From UBA2357 sp046295975 (GTDB lineage Bacteria > Pseudomonadota > Gammaproteobacteria > Burkholderiales > Rhodocyclaceae): a stretch of DNA of 64,000 bases. Of the stretch, positions 1-8,308 are shown piece after piece. Below the pieces are notes generated by a model. It was not told the origin of the DNA, did no database searches, and saw nothing but the letters and a program-made list of their open reading frames with translations. Position 1 is the stretch's first letter, and each line of letters opens with the position of its first letter. The translations under genes and the position numbers were made by a program. Where the stretch lies: contig JBKBMG010000004.1 of NCBI GenBank assembly GCA_046295975.1, forward strand, positions 62,001 through 126,000, read 5' to 3'.

Positions 1-366
1 GACAAGGGGCACTTCATCGAGCCGACCGTATTCCTCGACCGCGCCGAAAACGCCTGCGTGGCCCGCGAGGAAATCTTCGGCCCGGTGGTAACGGTGATGA
101 GCTGGTCCGACACCGACGAGCTGGTCAGCCGTGCCAACGATTCGCCGTTCGGCCTGGCCGCCGGCCTGTGGACGCGTGACCTGCGCGCCGCCCACCGCCT
201 GGCTGCCGAACTCAAGGCCGGCTCGGTATGGATCAACTGCTGGAACGTGGTCGATCCGGCCTCGCCCTTCGGTGGTTACAAGCAATCCGGCTTGGGCCGG
301 GAAATGAGCAAGCACGTGATCGACGCCTACACCGAGACCAAGAGCGTCTTCGTCGATCTCGCCTGA
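1..366 (+). CDS. NAD(P)-dependent aldehyde dehydrogenase, C-terminal part (cut by window edge)
   Basis: The reading frame is open from base 1 and gives the last 121 residues of an aldehyde dehydrogenase; the catalytic Cys and cofactor-binding half lie outside the window. The EEIFGPV motif, the SPFGLAAGLWT segment and the PFGGYKQSGLGRE motif are standard landmarks of the ALDH C-terminal third, and the TETKSV tail resembles betaine-aldehyde or hydroxymuconic-semialdehyde dehydrogenases. It is the first visible gene of a same-strand operon with an SDR 24 bp downstream. Oxidation of a semialdehyde from ring cleavage is a reasonable role here, but the substrate is an inference. Confidence 0.9.
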   Translation, partial: DKGHFIEPTVFLDRAENACVAREEIFGPVVTVMSWSDTDELVSRANDSPFGLAAGLWTRDLRAAHRLAAELKAGSVWINCWNVVDPASPFGGYKQSGLGREMSKHVIDAYTETKSVFVDLA

Positions 367-390
367 CCCAACAAAACAAGAGGAACGATC

Positions 391-1185
391 ATGGATCTGC
401 AACTGCAAGGCCGCGTGGCCATCGTCACCGGCGGCGGCATGGGCATCGGTAAGGAAGTGGCGCGCTTTCTCTCCCAGGAAGGCTGCAAGGTGGTGATCTG
501 CGCCCGGCGCATGGAATACCTCAAGCAGGCCGCCGAAGAGATCAGCGCCGAGACCGGCAACGAAGTGCTGCCGCTGTTCTGCGACACCAACGAGATGAGT
601 GCGGTGACCGAGATGGTCGCCGAGACCCAGCGTCACTTCGGCCGCATCGACATTCTGGTCAACGGCGCCGCTGCCCCGTCCGGCGTGGTGCGCAACGACA
701 TCGAGCACGCCGGCGACGACGAGCTGCTGTCGGACCTGAACACCAAGGTGATCGGCTACTTCCGCTGCGCCAAGGCGGTGACCCCGCACATGAAGGCGCT
801 GGGCTTCGGTCGCATCATCAACATTGGCGGTCTGACCGGGCGCGGCAGCAAGGTGCTGTCGGGCATGCGCAACCTGGCCATCGCGCACATGACCAAGACC
901 CTGTCCGACCAGCTCGGCCCGGACGGCATCACCGTCAACCTGATCCACCCCGGCGTGGTCGACACCCCGCACATCCAGGAACTCTACGAGCGCGAAGGCG
1001 TGAAGCAGGGCAAGACCCCGCAGCAGGTGGAGCAGGGCTACATCGACGCCACGCCGATCCGCCGTACCCTGCAGCCGATCGAGATGGGCTGGCTGATCGG
1101 ATTTCTCGCATCGCCCAAGGCGGGCGCCATCACTGGCGAGTCCATCGGCATCGATGGCGGCCTGACCCGCGGCATCTTCATCTGA
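391..1185 (+). CDS. SDR-fold protein lacking the canonical YxxxK active site
   Basis: 264-residue classical-length SDR. The Rossmann motif TGGGMGIG is at residues 13-20 and an NGAA motif at 91-94. The stretch after strand 5 (residues 146-170) reads GGLTGRGSKVLSGMRNL and onward with no Tyr, so the usual Ser-Tyr-Lys triad is missing: Gly stands at the Ser position and there is no YxxxK. It may bind a dinucleotide without standard SDR chemistry, or use other residues. A good Shine-Dalgarno (AAGAGGA) precedes the ATG. It lies between an aldehyde dehydrogenase and a beta-propeller gene in one operon. Substrate and reaction are unknown. Confidence 0.85.
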   Translation: MDLQLQGRVAIVTGGGMGIGKEVARFLSQEGCKVVICARRMEYLKQAAEEISAETGNEVLPLFCDTNEMSAVTEMVAETQRHFGRIDILVNGAAAPSGVVRNDIEHAGDDELLSDLNTKVIGYFRCAKAVTPHMKALGFGRIINIGGLTGRGSKVLSGMRNLAIAHMTKTLSDQLGPDGITVNLIHPGVVDTPHIQELYEREGVKQGKTPQQVEQGYIDATPIRRTLQPIEMGWLIGFLASPKAGAITGESIGIDGGLTRGIFI

Positions 1186-1198
1186 GGAGCAAGCAGCT

Positions 1199-2239
1199 AT
1201 GAGCAACGGAACCTTTCTGGTCGCAACCGTTGGCCAGGCCATCATCCGCAGCGCCGACAACGGTGCCACCTGGCACCGTCAGGGGCTCGGCCAGCCGCTG
1301 GAGTTCGATGCCATCACCCGTTCGCTGAGCCTTAACCCGCAACAGCCGGAAGTGATCTACGCCGGCGCCGATATCGGCCTGATCGTCAGTCACGATGTCG
1401 GCAGCCACTGGCAACTGGTGGACTCGCCGTTCAACGGGCAGACGGTGTGGAAGGTGGCAGTCGACCCGCAGGACCCGCAGCGCATCTTCGTCGGCACCGG
1501 CGCGCCTTCGCGCGCCGTGCTGTGGCGTACCCTCGACGGCGGGCAGAGCTGGTACCGCGTGCCGGTGGAAATCCCCGAGTTCTGCGAGGGCGTGAGCAAG
1601 CCGCGTCTGCTGGCCTTCGCCTATGACCCGAGCGACCGCAACCAGGTTTGGTTCGGCCTGGAGGAGGGCGGCCTGTTCCACAGCCGCGACGGCGGCGACA
1701 GCTTCACCCGTGTCGACGATCGTCTGCTGTGGGACTACAACTCGGACATCCACAACATCCTGGTGATGCCCAACCACGGCAGGAAGATCATCGTGGTGGT
1801 GTGCGTCAACGCCATCTACCGCAGCGAGGACGAAGGTCTGACCTGGAGCGGGCAACTGGCCAAGGACGACTTCGGTCTGTACTACGTGCGCGCCATGAAT
1901 GCGCCGCTGGGCAGTGAGGACACCGTCTATCTGAGCATCTCCGACGGCACGCCGGGCACCACCAGCAAGGTCCTGGTCTCGCGCGATGCAGCGGCGACCT
2001 GGGAGGTGCTGCCGCTGCCGCAACAGCCCAACTCGTGCGTCTGGGCCATCGCCATCAACCCGAGCAACCCGCGGCAGATCATCGCCGGTACCAAGTACGG
2101 CCATCTGTTCACCTCGGAAAATGGCGGTGACGGCTGGCTCAAGCAGTGGCGCGATTTCAGCGAGATCGCCGACGTGCTGTGGACCCCCGCCGTGGCGCAG
2201 ATCAAGCCGGCCCATACCTCTGTCACCAGCAAGAAGTGA
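1199..2239 (+). CDS. BNR/Asp-box beta-propeller protein (sialidase-like fold)
   Basis: 346 residues with about seven Asp-box-like repeats (SxDxGxxW type: SADNGATW, SHDVGSHW, TLDGGQSW, SRDGGDSF, SEDEGLTW, SRDAAATW, SENGGDGW) spaced along the chain, as in a seven-bladed propeller. No signal peptide is visible, so it is probably cytoplasmic, which is unusual for sialidase-like propellers. It starts 13 bp after the SDR and ends just before the VOC gene, so it is part of the operon. Annotation pipelines tend to call such proteins glycosyl hydrolases, but I see no sialidase catalytic signature. A structural role or a propeller-type lactonase/hydrolase is possible. Confidence 0.75.
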   Translation: MSNGTFLVATVGQAIIRSADNGATWHRQGLGQPLEFDAITRSLSLNPQQPEVIYAGADIGLIVSHDVGSHWQLVDSPFNGQTVWKVAVDPQDPQRIFVGTGAPSRAVLWRTLDGGQSWYRVPVEIPEFCEGVSKPRLLAFAYDPSDRNQVWFGLEEGGLFHSRDGGDSFTRVDDRLLWDYNSDIHNILVMPNHGRKIIVVVCVNAIYRSEDEGLTWSGQLAKDDFGLYYVRAMNAPLGSEDTVYLSISDGTPGTTSKVLVSRDAAATWEVLPLPQQPNSCVWAIAINPSNPRQIIAGTKYGHLFTSENGGDGWLKQWRDFSEIADVLWTPAVAQIKPAHTSVTSKK

Positions 2240-2250
2240 GGAGAACCGCC

Positions 2251-2700
2251 ATGAAAGTCGAGATCGTGCGTACCCACCTGTCCCTGTACGTCACCGACCC
2301 GGATGCTTCCGCGCTCTGGTATGCCGATGTGCTCGGCATGCACGAGAGCGCGCGTGGCGAGGCCTGGGTGATGATGGCCTTCGGCAGCAAGCACCACGAT
2401 ATCGCCCTGATCAAGGCAGCGCCCGGTGCCCATCACGGCGGCCTGGGCCTGCAGCATTACGGCATGGAGATCGCTGGCGACATGACCACCCTGCGCCAGC
2501 TCTACGGCATGTTGCTGAGCAAGGGCGTGGAGATCGTCAAGATCACCGACCACGAGATTGGCAACGGCCTGTACTTCAACGACCCGGACGGCAACCGTCT
2601 GGAATTCTTCCTCGAGACCGATCACGACGACGACCGCGCCAAGGCCCGCTTCAAGGCCGCCTGCGCGCCCAGTCGCAACATCACCCTCGACCCTCTCTAA
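2251..2700 (+). CDS. VOC-family metalloprotein (glyoxalase/extradiol dioxygenase fold)
   Basis: 149 residues, one vicinal-oxygen-chelate module pair. Candidate metal ligands are His9 (in THLSLYV), His69 (in LQHYGM) and Glu118 (in NRLEFF), the arrangement expected for VOC enzymes. The D-PDGN-LEFF ending is typical of small extradiol-dioxygenase-like members. The ATG at 2251 has a GAGGAGA ribosome site; longer in-frame starts lie inside the previous gene. In an operon with a ring hydroxylase, an alpha/beta hydrolase and a hydratase, ring-cleaving dioxygenase is the most attractive role, but the protein is shorter than two-domain type I extradiol enzymes and could instead be an isomerase. Confidence 0.75.
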   Translation: MKVEIVRTHLSLYVTDPDASALWYADVLGMHESARGEAWVMMAFGSKHHDIALIKAAPGAHHGGLGLQHYGMEIAGDMTTLRQLYGMLLSKGVEIVKITDHEIGNGLYFNDPDGNRLEFFLETDHDDDRAKARFKAACAPSRNITLDPL

Positions 2701-2710
2701 GGACACGATC

Positions 2711-3313
2711 ATGAAAGCGAGCAACTTCGCCAGCTATCACATCCGCAAGTGGTACAGCTTCACCGAGGAAACCCTGGCCAACGAGTCCGGGCAACTGGCC
2801 GACGGCGAGCCGCTGTTCAAGTACGTCATCGCCGCCGCCGTGCACAACCCCTACGCCGGGCGTTTCAGCCAGGACCTGAGTGCCCTGATCGACGACTCGC
2901 CGGCCCTGGGCGAGGAGTTCGGCCGGCGCATCCGCGAACTGGCCGGCGAGCGCCAGATCCTCAGCTACGGCAAGGCCTGCCTGGTCGGCGCCAATGGCGA
3001 GTACGAGCACGGCAATGCCTTCCTCACCAACCCGGCGGCCGACCCGATCCGCGTGGCCCTGGGCGGCGGCAAGTCCTGGGTGCCGTCCACCGGCAAGCGT
3101 GGCGCCCCAGGCTGCACCATCGACGTGCCGCTGGCGCACAAGGATGCGCTCTACGTGCGCGACCAGTACGACAGCATCTCGGTGAGCTTCGGCGATGGCC
3201 CGGCACCGGACGAGGTGATCATCATCTGGGTCTTCGCCACTCGTGGTCGTCTGCATGCACGCCTGGGCGGCTTGAAAGCCTCTGATATCAAGGGCGACAA
3301 CGGCCTGACCTGA
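2711..3313 (+). CDS. AA_synth (PF06684)-like protein of unknown reaction
   Basis: 200-residue protein. The HNPYAGRF motif followed by DLSALIDDSPALGEEFGRR, the central GKACLVG segment and the GGGKSWVPSTGKRG region resemble what I recall of the amino-acid-synthesis family (PF06684, formerly DUF1185). The biochemical role of that family is not established to my knowledge. The gene sits 10 bp after the VOC gene and its stop overlaps the next ATG (TGATG), so it is translated with the catabolic operon. The family name should not be read as evidence for amino-acid biosynthesis here. Confidence 0.6.
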   Translation: MKASNFASYHIRKWYSFTEETLANESGQLADGEPLFKYVIAAAVHNPYAGRFSQDLSALIDDSPALGEEFGRRIRELAGERQILSYGKACLVGANGEYEHGNAFLTNPAADPIRVALGGGKSWVPSTGKRGAPGCTIDVPLAHKDALYVRDQYDSISVSFGDGPAPDEVIIIWVFATRGRLHARLGGLKASDIKGDNGLT

Positions 3314-3327
3314 TGCGGAGCTTTGCG

Positions 3328-4179
3328 ATGACCGGGCACAGCCAGTTCTTCAACAACCGCAGCGGGTTGCGCCTGCATGTCCTGCGCTGGGGCAACCCGG
3401 ACGGCACGCCGCTGATCCTGCTGCACGGTCTGCGCGCCTACGCGCAGACCTGGGAGTCGCTGGCCGGCGCGCTTGGCGACGACTTCTGCTGCTACGCCCT
3501 GGATCAGCGCGGGCGTGGCCTGAGCGACTGGGCCGAAAGCAGCAGCTACCACACCGAGTCCTATGTGCACGACCTGGAAGACCTGGTCGCGCACCTTGGG
3601 CTGCAGCGCTTCGCCCTGGTCGGCCACTCCCTGGGCGGGGCCAACGCGCTGGAGTACGCACGGCTGCATCCGGGGCGCTTGCTGGCGCTGGTGGTCGAAG
3701 ATATCGGCCCTGGCTCTTCGAGCGTCGGCGATGGTGCCGAGCGCATCCGCCGTGAAATGCGCCAGACGCCGCTGGTTTTTCCAGACTGGGACGCCGCCCG
3801 CGACTTCTGGCGCAAGGCCCGGCCCAGTCTGTCCGAACACGCCCTGAGTTCGCGTCTGGCCCATTCCATGCTTGAAACCGCACAAGGTGTTGTCTGGCGG
3901 CATGATCAAAAAGGTATTGCCGAGGCACGCCTGAGTATCGAGCCGGTCGACCTGTGGCCGGCCGTAAAGGCACTGGATTGCCCGACGCTGTTCGTGCGTG
4001 GGGGCAAATCGGACTTTCTGCCACCCGCGACCCTGGTGGCGATGAAAGCGGCCAACGGCTGGGTCCAGGCGGAAGAGATCGCCGACGCAAGTCACTACGT
4101 GCACGATGATCAGAGCGAGGCCTTCAACCGCGTCGTCGCTGGCTATCTCCGGAACATGACCAAGTCTTCACAACAATAG
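3328..4179 (+). CDS. alpha/beta hydrolase (MhpC/BphD-like C-C or ester hydrolase)
   Basis: 283 residues with the classic fold landmarks: oxyanion HG (residues 33-34), DQRGRG at 59-64, nucleophile Ser101 in GHSLGG, a late acid and the catalytic His in ASHYVHDD near the C-terminus. I chose ATG 3328 because GGAG sits 7 bp upstream; an ATG at 3313 overlapping the previous stop is possible and adds five residues. Next to a flavin monooxygenase and a hydratase it could hydrolyse a meta-cleavage product, as MhpC does in phenylpropionate degradation. A lactonase or esterase role cannot be excluded. Confidence 0.85.
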   Translation: MTGHSQFFNNRSGLRLHVLRWGNPDGTPLILLHGLRAYAQTWESLAGALGDDFCCYALDQRGRGLSDWAESSSYHTESYVHDLEDLVAHLGLQRFALVGHSLGGANALEYARLHPGRLLALVVEDIGPGSSSVGDGAERIRREMRQTPLVFPDWDAARDFWRKARPSLSEHALSSRLAHSMLETAQGVVWRHDQKGIAEARLSIEPVDLWPAVKALDCPTLFVRGGKSDFLPPATLVAMKAANGWVQAEEIADASHYVHDDQSEAFNRVVAGYLRNMTKSSQQ

Positions 4180-4193
4180 ACGGGTGAGCAAAG

Positions 4194-5798
4194 ATGAAAC
4201 GGGAGACAACCCAGGTCGTGATCGTCGGTGGTGGCCCCAATGGCGTCACTGCCGCCCATTACATGGGCCTTTACGGCATTGACTGCGTGGTGCTGGAGCT
4301 GGCAGAAGGCATCCTGCCCTATCCGCGCGCGGTGGGCATGGATGACGAGGCCTTGCGCGTGCTGCAAACCGTCGGTGTCGCCGAGCGGGCGCACCGCGAC
4401 ATGATTGCCAATGTGCCGCTACGCTACTACAACGCCCGCGGCGTGTGCTTTGCCGAGGTCAAGCCCAGCCTCGCCGACTACGGTTGGCCGATGCGCAACA
4501 TCTTCATGCAGCAGCTGCTGGAAGAGACCTTGCGCGACGAACTGACGCGTCGTGAATGCGTCGATCTGCGCGAGGGCCACGAAATGCTCGGTTTCGAGCA
4601 GAATGATGAGGGCGTCACGCTGCAAGTGCGCGACACCGGCGGCGAGACCTACGAGATCCGCGCGCAATATGCGGTCGGCGCCGACGGCGGTCGATCCTGC
4701 GTGCGCAAACAACTGGGCATCCAGTTGGTCGGGCTTACCCATCCACGCAAGTGGGTGGTCGTCGACGCCGCCAACGATACGCTCGACGCACCGTACACCG
4801 CGCTGCATGCCGATCCGCAGCGGCCCTTCGTTTGCATCTATCTGCCTTACCGTCAGCGGCGCTGGGAATTCATGCTGCTCGAAGGCGAGAATGAGGAGAG
4901 GATGTGTGAGGAGGCGAACATCCGCCGGCTGATTCGCGGCCATATCGGCGACGCAGTGGATCAGCTCGACATCGTCCGCATCCGTGCCTACACCCATAAT
5001 TCGCGGGTGGCCGAGCGTTTCGTCTCCGGTCGGGTCGCACTGATCGGCGACGCCGCGCATATTTCGCCGCCCTGGGCCGGGCAGGGGCTCAACTCCGGTC
5101 TGCGCGACGTGGCCAATCTGTGCTGGAAGCTGGCGGCGGTGCTGAAGGGACGGGCCAAATCCACCATCATCGAGACCTATGACATCGAGCGGCGCGGTCA
5201 CGCCACCGACCTGATCGCCCTGGCCGACAACATGGGCGCGGTGCTGGGCATGACCAATCCGTTGGTGGCGGGGGTGCGCGACTGGCTGTTCCAGGCGGTC
5301 AATACCGTGGACAACCTGCGTTCGCATCTCGTCGAGTTCAAGTTCAAACCCAAGGCGACGCTGGTCAAGGGGCTGGTGCACCACGAACGGGGCGACCCCT
5401 GTGAGGGCGACCTGGTGGGTCAGCTCTTCGTCCAGCCGGACGTCGAAGACGCTCACGGCCGTCGCGTGCGATTCGATGAGGTGCTGGGCCCGTGGTATGC
5501 CGTGATCGGCTACCGTTGCAACCCGCTGGAGCGGGTCGACGCCGAGATGCGGGACTTCTGGCAAGGGCTTGAAACGCGCTTCATCCAGGTCAACCGTTCG
5601 CGCAGCGGTGCGCGCAATCAGCCCTTGAGCGCCGAGGGCGTGATCAGTGTGGAGGACGTCGACAACCGCCTGGGCGACTGGTTTGCCAAGGCGCGCGACC
5701 GCGTCGTGATCGTGCGGCCGGACCGCTTCATCGCCGCCATCACCACGCCGGAGCGCCTGAACGAGGTGCTTGGCAGGCTTGCCAGGCAGTTGTCATGA
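4194..5798 (+). CDS. FAD-dependent aromatic monooxygenase (MhpA/phenol-hydroxylase-type flavoprotein)
   Basis: 534 residues of the group A flavin hydroxylases. The N-terminal GGGPNGV dinucleotide fingerprint is at about 12-18, the internal VGADGGRS (DG) motif near 160, and the GDAAHISPPWAGQGLNSGLRD FAD/ribityl motif near 285. The length and C-terminal extension match 3-(3-hydroxyphenyl)propanoate hydroxylases and relatives such as resorcinol hydroxylases. It should hydroxylate an aromatic ring using NAD(P)H and O2. Its stop overlaps the next start (ATGA), giving tight coupling with the hydratase. The ring substrate is not deducible from the sequence alone. Confidence 0.88.
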   Translation: MKRETTQVVIVGGGPNGVTAAHYMGLYGIDCVVLELAEGILPYPRAVGMDDEALRVLQTVGVAERAHRDMIANVPLRYYNARGVCFAEVKPSLADYGWPMRNIFMQQLLEETLRDELTRRECVDLREGHEMLGFEQNDEGVTLQVRDTGGETYEIRAQYAVGADGGRSCVRKQLGIQLVGLTHPRKWVVVDAANDTLDAPYTALHADPQRPFVCIYLPYRQRRWEFMLLEGENEERMCEEANIRRLIRGHIGDAVDQLDIVRIRAYTHNSRVAERFVSGRVALIGDAAHISPPWAGQGLNSGLRDVANLCWKLAAVLKGRAKSTIIETYDIERRGHATDLIALADNMGAVLGMTNPLVAGVRDWLFQAVNTVDNLRSHLVEFKFKPKATLVKGLVHHERGDPCEGDLVGQLFVQPDVEDAHGRRVRFDEVLGPWYAVIGYRCNPLERVDAEMRDFWQGLETRFIQVNRSRSGARNQPLSAEGVISVEDVDNRLGDWFAKARDRVVIVRPDRFIAAITTPERLNEVLGRLARQLS

Positions 5799-6553
5799 GC
5801 GATCTCGCCGACCTGCCGCTCGCCCTGAAACGGGCCTTGCGCGATGCCCGGCCGCTGCCGCCACCGGCCTACGCCTTGTCGCCGGAAGAGGGCTACCGCA
5901 TCCAGGGTCGGGCGCGGGAGGCTAGCACTTCTATGCTTTCTGGATGGAAAGTGGCGCTCAGCGCGGCGGCGGCCCAGGCACGTCTGGGGCTCAGCGAGCC
6001 GGTCTACGGCTGGCTGGGTGCCGACATGGCGCGTGCTCCGGACAGCGTGTTGCCGCTGGAGCGGCTCATCGCTCCCAAGCTAGAAGTAGAAGTGGCGTTC
6101 CGGCTTGGTCGTGAGCTCGCGCCGGGCTCGCATGACGATGCCGCGTTGCTGGCGGCGATTGCCGACATGGCCCCGGCGCTCGAGGTTGCCGACAGCCGCT
6201 GGCAGGGCTGGCGTTTCGACGCGGGCGCCTTTCTTGCCGACGATGCCGCCGCAGCCCTGTATTGCATTGGGGCGTGGCAGGCGTTCGACGCGGACGTGTG
6301 CCGGCAGATGCAGTGTTGCCTGCTGCGTGGCGAGGTCGCGTGCGCTCGCGCAGAAACGGGCGACATGCCTCAGAGGAATCTGCTCTGGCTGCTGCGCCGG
6401 CTGTTGGCCGATGGCCAACCGCTACGGACCGGTCAGATCATTCTGTCGGGTGCCTTGCTGGCACCCGTGGATGTCGAGGCGGGTTCGTATCGCCTGGAAA
6501 TGGGTGGAGAAGCGTTGGCTATACGCTTTGAGAACCCGAAGAAGCACGTGTAG
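5795..6553 (+). CDS. 2-keto-4-pentenoate hydratase / fumarylacetoacetase-like protein
   Basis: 252 residues resembling MhpD/DmpE/XylJ hydratases: an early Y-LSPEEGYRIQ helix, GWKVALS, and the PKLEVEVAF metal-site segment with the acidic residues expected to hold Mg2+. Family members hydrate 2-hydroxypenta-2,4-dienoates or act on related 4-oxalocrotonate intermediates after meta cleavage. The ATG overlaps the stop of the monooxygenase by 4 bp. The usual aldolase and acylating acetaldehyde dehydrogenase are not in the visible part of the operon, so the downstream steps must be elsewhere or the pathway differs. Confidence 0.8.
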   Translation: MSDLADLPLALKRALRDARPLPPPAYALSPEEGYRIQGRAREASTSMLSGWKVALSAAAAQARLGLSEPVYGWLGADMARAPDSVLPLERLIAPKLEVEVAFRLGRELAPGSHDDAALLAAIADMAPALEVADSRWQGWRFDAGAFLADDAAAALYCIGAWQAFDADVCRQMQCCLLRGEVACARAETGDMPQRNLLWLLRRLLADGQPLRTGQIILSGALLAPVDVEAGSYRLEMGGEALAIRFENPKKHV

Positions 6554-6608
6554 CGCTCAGGGGTGAATCACCGGAACAGTTGTGGGGTAGCGTAGAGAGG
6601 CGATGGTC

Positions 6609-7550
6609 ATGCTCAGTGAAATCCGTTCGTTTTCCGACCCGCAGCACCATGCCAGCTCCATACAAGGCTGGGAGCAGGTGTATGACCAACAGAGCTGTGG
6701 CAGCTTCAACAGCGAATTGTGCCAGGTGGCCACCGACCACTTCCAGATCTTCCAGGAGACTCTGGGCAAACGCGTGGTGCAACATGGTCGCTCCCCGAAG
6801 GGGCGTTTGTGCATCGCACTGCTGGTGAGTCTCGACCGTCCTCCTCTGGTCTGTGGGCAAAAGGTCGGCGCGCACAACATCGTGCTGTTGCGCGACGGAG
6901 AGGAGTTTCTGTTGCATGCGCCGGAAGGGTTGTGCTTCCTCGGTGCCAATGTCGATCTTGTGCGTTTTGCGCGACTGGCGGCATTCGAGCTTTCCGACGA
7001 GAAGCTCGGTCTGCTCAAGACCATGCCACAGATTGCGCTCGCCGAACCCGTGCTGCAGCGGGTCCGACAGTGCATCTACCCGATCTTCCAGTGCCTGCTG
7101 CAGCGGACCGAGCCGGTCAATGCAGCGGTCGAGAAGATGCTGGAGGACAGCCTGCTGGATGCCTTCCTCGATCTGTTCAGCAACGCCTCGAGTGAAGGTC
7201 GCGACCGGCGGGGATGCTCGGCTGTCTGTGCCTATCTGGTGAAACGTAGCCAGGAACTGGCCATGGCTCAGGGTGACGCTCCAATCAGCATCATCGATCT
7301 CTGTGAGCACCTGCGTGTAAGCCGCAGAACCTTGCAGAACAGCTTTCAGGTGATTACCGGAACGCGCCCGGTGGAGTACCTGCGCAACCTCAGGCTGAAC
7401 GCGGTCAGGCGCCGCCTGATTGGCACTTCGGCATCCCAGCTCAAGGTAGGCGAAGCGGCTGCGGAAATGGGTTTTTATCACCTGAGCCACTTCGCCAGTC
7501 ACTACCGGGTGCTGTTCGGTGAGTGCCCGTCGGAGACGAAGCGTGCTTAG
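6609..7550 (+). CDS. AraC-family transcriptional regulator
   Basis: About 313 residues with a variable N-terminal sensor region and a C-terminal double HTH (ISIIDLCEHLRVSRRTLQ, then EAAAEMGFYHLSHFASHYR and FGECPSE). ATG 6609 lies 8 bp after AGAGG and is preferred to ATG 6603, which is too close. It follows the operon on the same strand and is the obvious candidate regulator of it. The stop codon TAG (7548-7550) lies inside the terminal repeat of the following MITE-like element, so the natural C-terminus may have been trimmed by a few residues. Confidence 0.88.
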   Translation: MLSEIRSFSDPQHHASSIQGWEQVYDQQSCGSFNSELCQVATDHFQIFQETLGKRVVQHGRSPKGRLCIALLVSLDRPPLVCGQKVGAHNIVLLRDGEEFLLHAPEGLCFLGANVDLVRFARLAAFELSDEKLGLLKTMPQIALAEPVLQRVRQCIYPIFQCLLQRTEPVNAAVEKMLEDSLLDAFLDLFSNASSEGRDRRGCSAVCAYLVKRSQELAMAQGDAPISIIDLCEHLRVSRRTLQNSFQVITGTRPVEYLRNLRLNAVRRRLIGTSASQLKVGEAAAEMGFYHLSHFASHYRVLFGECPSETKRA

Positions 7551-7757
7551 GGAAGCCCTGATTAGCTCTGTTCGCCCGGAGCCCTTCGGCTGCGCTCAGG
7601 ACCGGCTTGCGAAGCCCGGCTACCGGCACTGCCGAAGTCGCCCTTCGACAGGCTCAGGGCGGGCGGAGGTGCCTGTTTCAAAGGTTCGCTTTGGCACGCC
7701 CACACGGGGTTTACTTCGCTCAGCCCGAACGGCGGGGAATAAATCAGTGCTTCCCTA
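7548..7757. mobile_element. MITE-like non-autonomous element with 16-bp terminal inverted repeats
   Basis: TAGGGAAGCCCTGATT at 7548-7563 is matched in inverted orientation by AATCAGTGCTTCCCTA at 7742-7757, with one mismatch. The 210-bp unit has no transposase. TA at both outer edges would fit a TA target duplication, as in Tc1/mariner/IS630-type elements. Inside is the palindromic word GCCCTTCGACAGGCTCAGGG followed by C (7640-7660), a motif scattered in many high-GC proteobacterial genomes. It abuts the AraC gene and supplies its stop codon. Confidence 0.6.
7640..7660. repeat. REP-like palindromic word inside the MITE-like element
   Basis: The 21-bp word has GCCCT/AGGGC arms around an 11-nt centre and can form a small hairpin. 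Related fragments occur nearby at about 7577-7605 (GCCCTTCGGCTGCGCTCAGG) and 7715-7735 (TTCGCTCAGCCCGAACGG), so the element holds three diverged units. Such words are common intergenic repeats in high-GC proteobacteria. Confidence 0.5.
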
Positions 7758-8308
7758 GAAGGCTGTTCATCGAGCGCCGGGCGTCCAGCGTCGATCGAGT
7801 GATGATACCGCCACGCGTCGCGCGCTTGCACGCATTCGTGTCCCATCGATCGCGCACAAGGGCTGTTCCCGTAGTCGCGTAGCTTCCGCTTCGACTGCGC
7901 GGCAGATGACGGCGGCGAGCGCTGCGCGAGATCGGTGGCGCCACTGGGCGATTCCTTCGCAAATGCTCGGGTACGGCAGCGCTCCCCCCTGTTGTTGACG
8001 GTGTATGCCGGCGCGGACCTTGGCGGCGACGCGGCCGGAGCAGTCGGCAGTCTCGCGCGTGCGCGCGGCCGCTGTCCCCGGGCGCTATCCCGAATCGGCA
8101 GGCTTGCTTTCGTCTCGCGTTCGACGTGTGCGCCATGTCGGTGCGCGCCTTCGAATGCTGCCGATTTGGGATAACACCGCATCGGCGAGCAGCCTAGCAT
8201 CCAAATCGCAAACGCAATCAGCAAGAAACCAACTCGCGGACTGGGACGATTGGCGGCTTGCCGCTCCCCGGTCTTCCATCGATAGCCTCATAAAACTAGG
8301 TCAAGAGA
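7758..8308. other. Intergenic region between MITE-like element and APC permease
   Basis: About 550 bp with no convincing gene. Short open frames exist on both strands, but their composition is arginine/serine/alanine-rich with no recognisable motif. The last ~90 bp before 8309 are somewhat more AT-rich and should hold the promoter of the permease. AGGTCAAGAGA at about 8298-8308 gives only a modest ribosome site. Confidence 0.4.

Noticed and set aside
1199..2239. Sialidase/glycosyl hydrolase as a firm function
   Set aside because: Only Asp-box repeats are visible; no catalytic Arg triad, Tyr/Glu pair or export signal could be identified.
7562..8224. Long minus-strand open frame (220 aa) over the MITE-like element and gap
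   Set aside because: Its C-terminal part is a translation of the repeat words (LSLSKG type) and the rest is low-complexity Arg/Ser/Ala without motifs.
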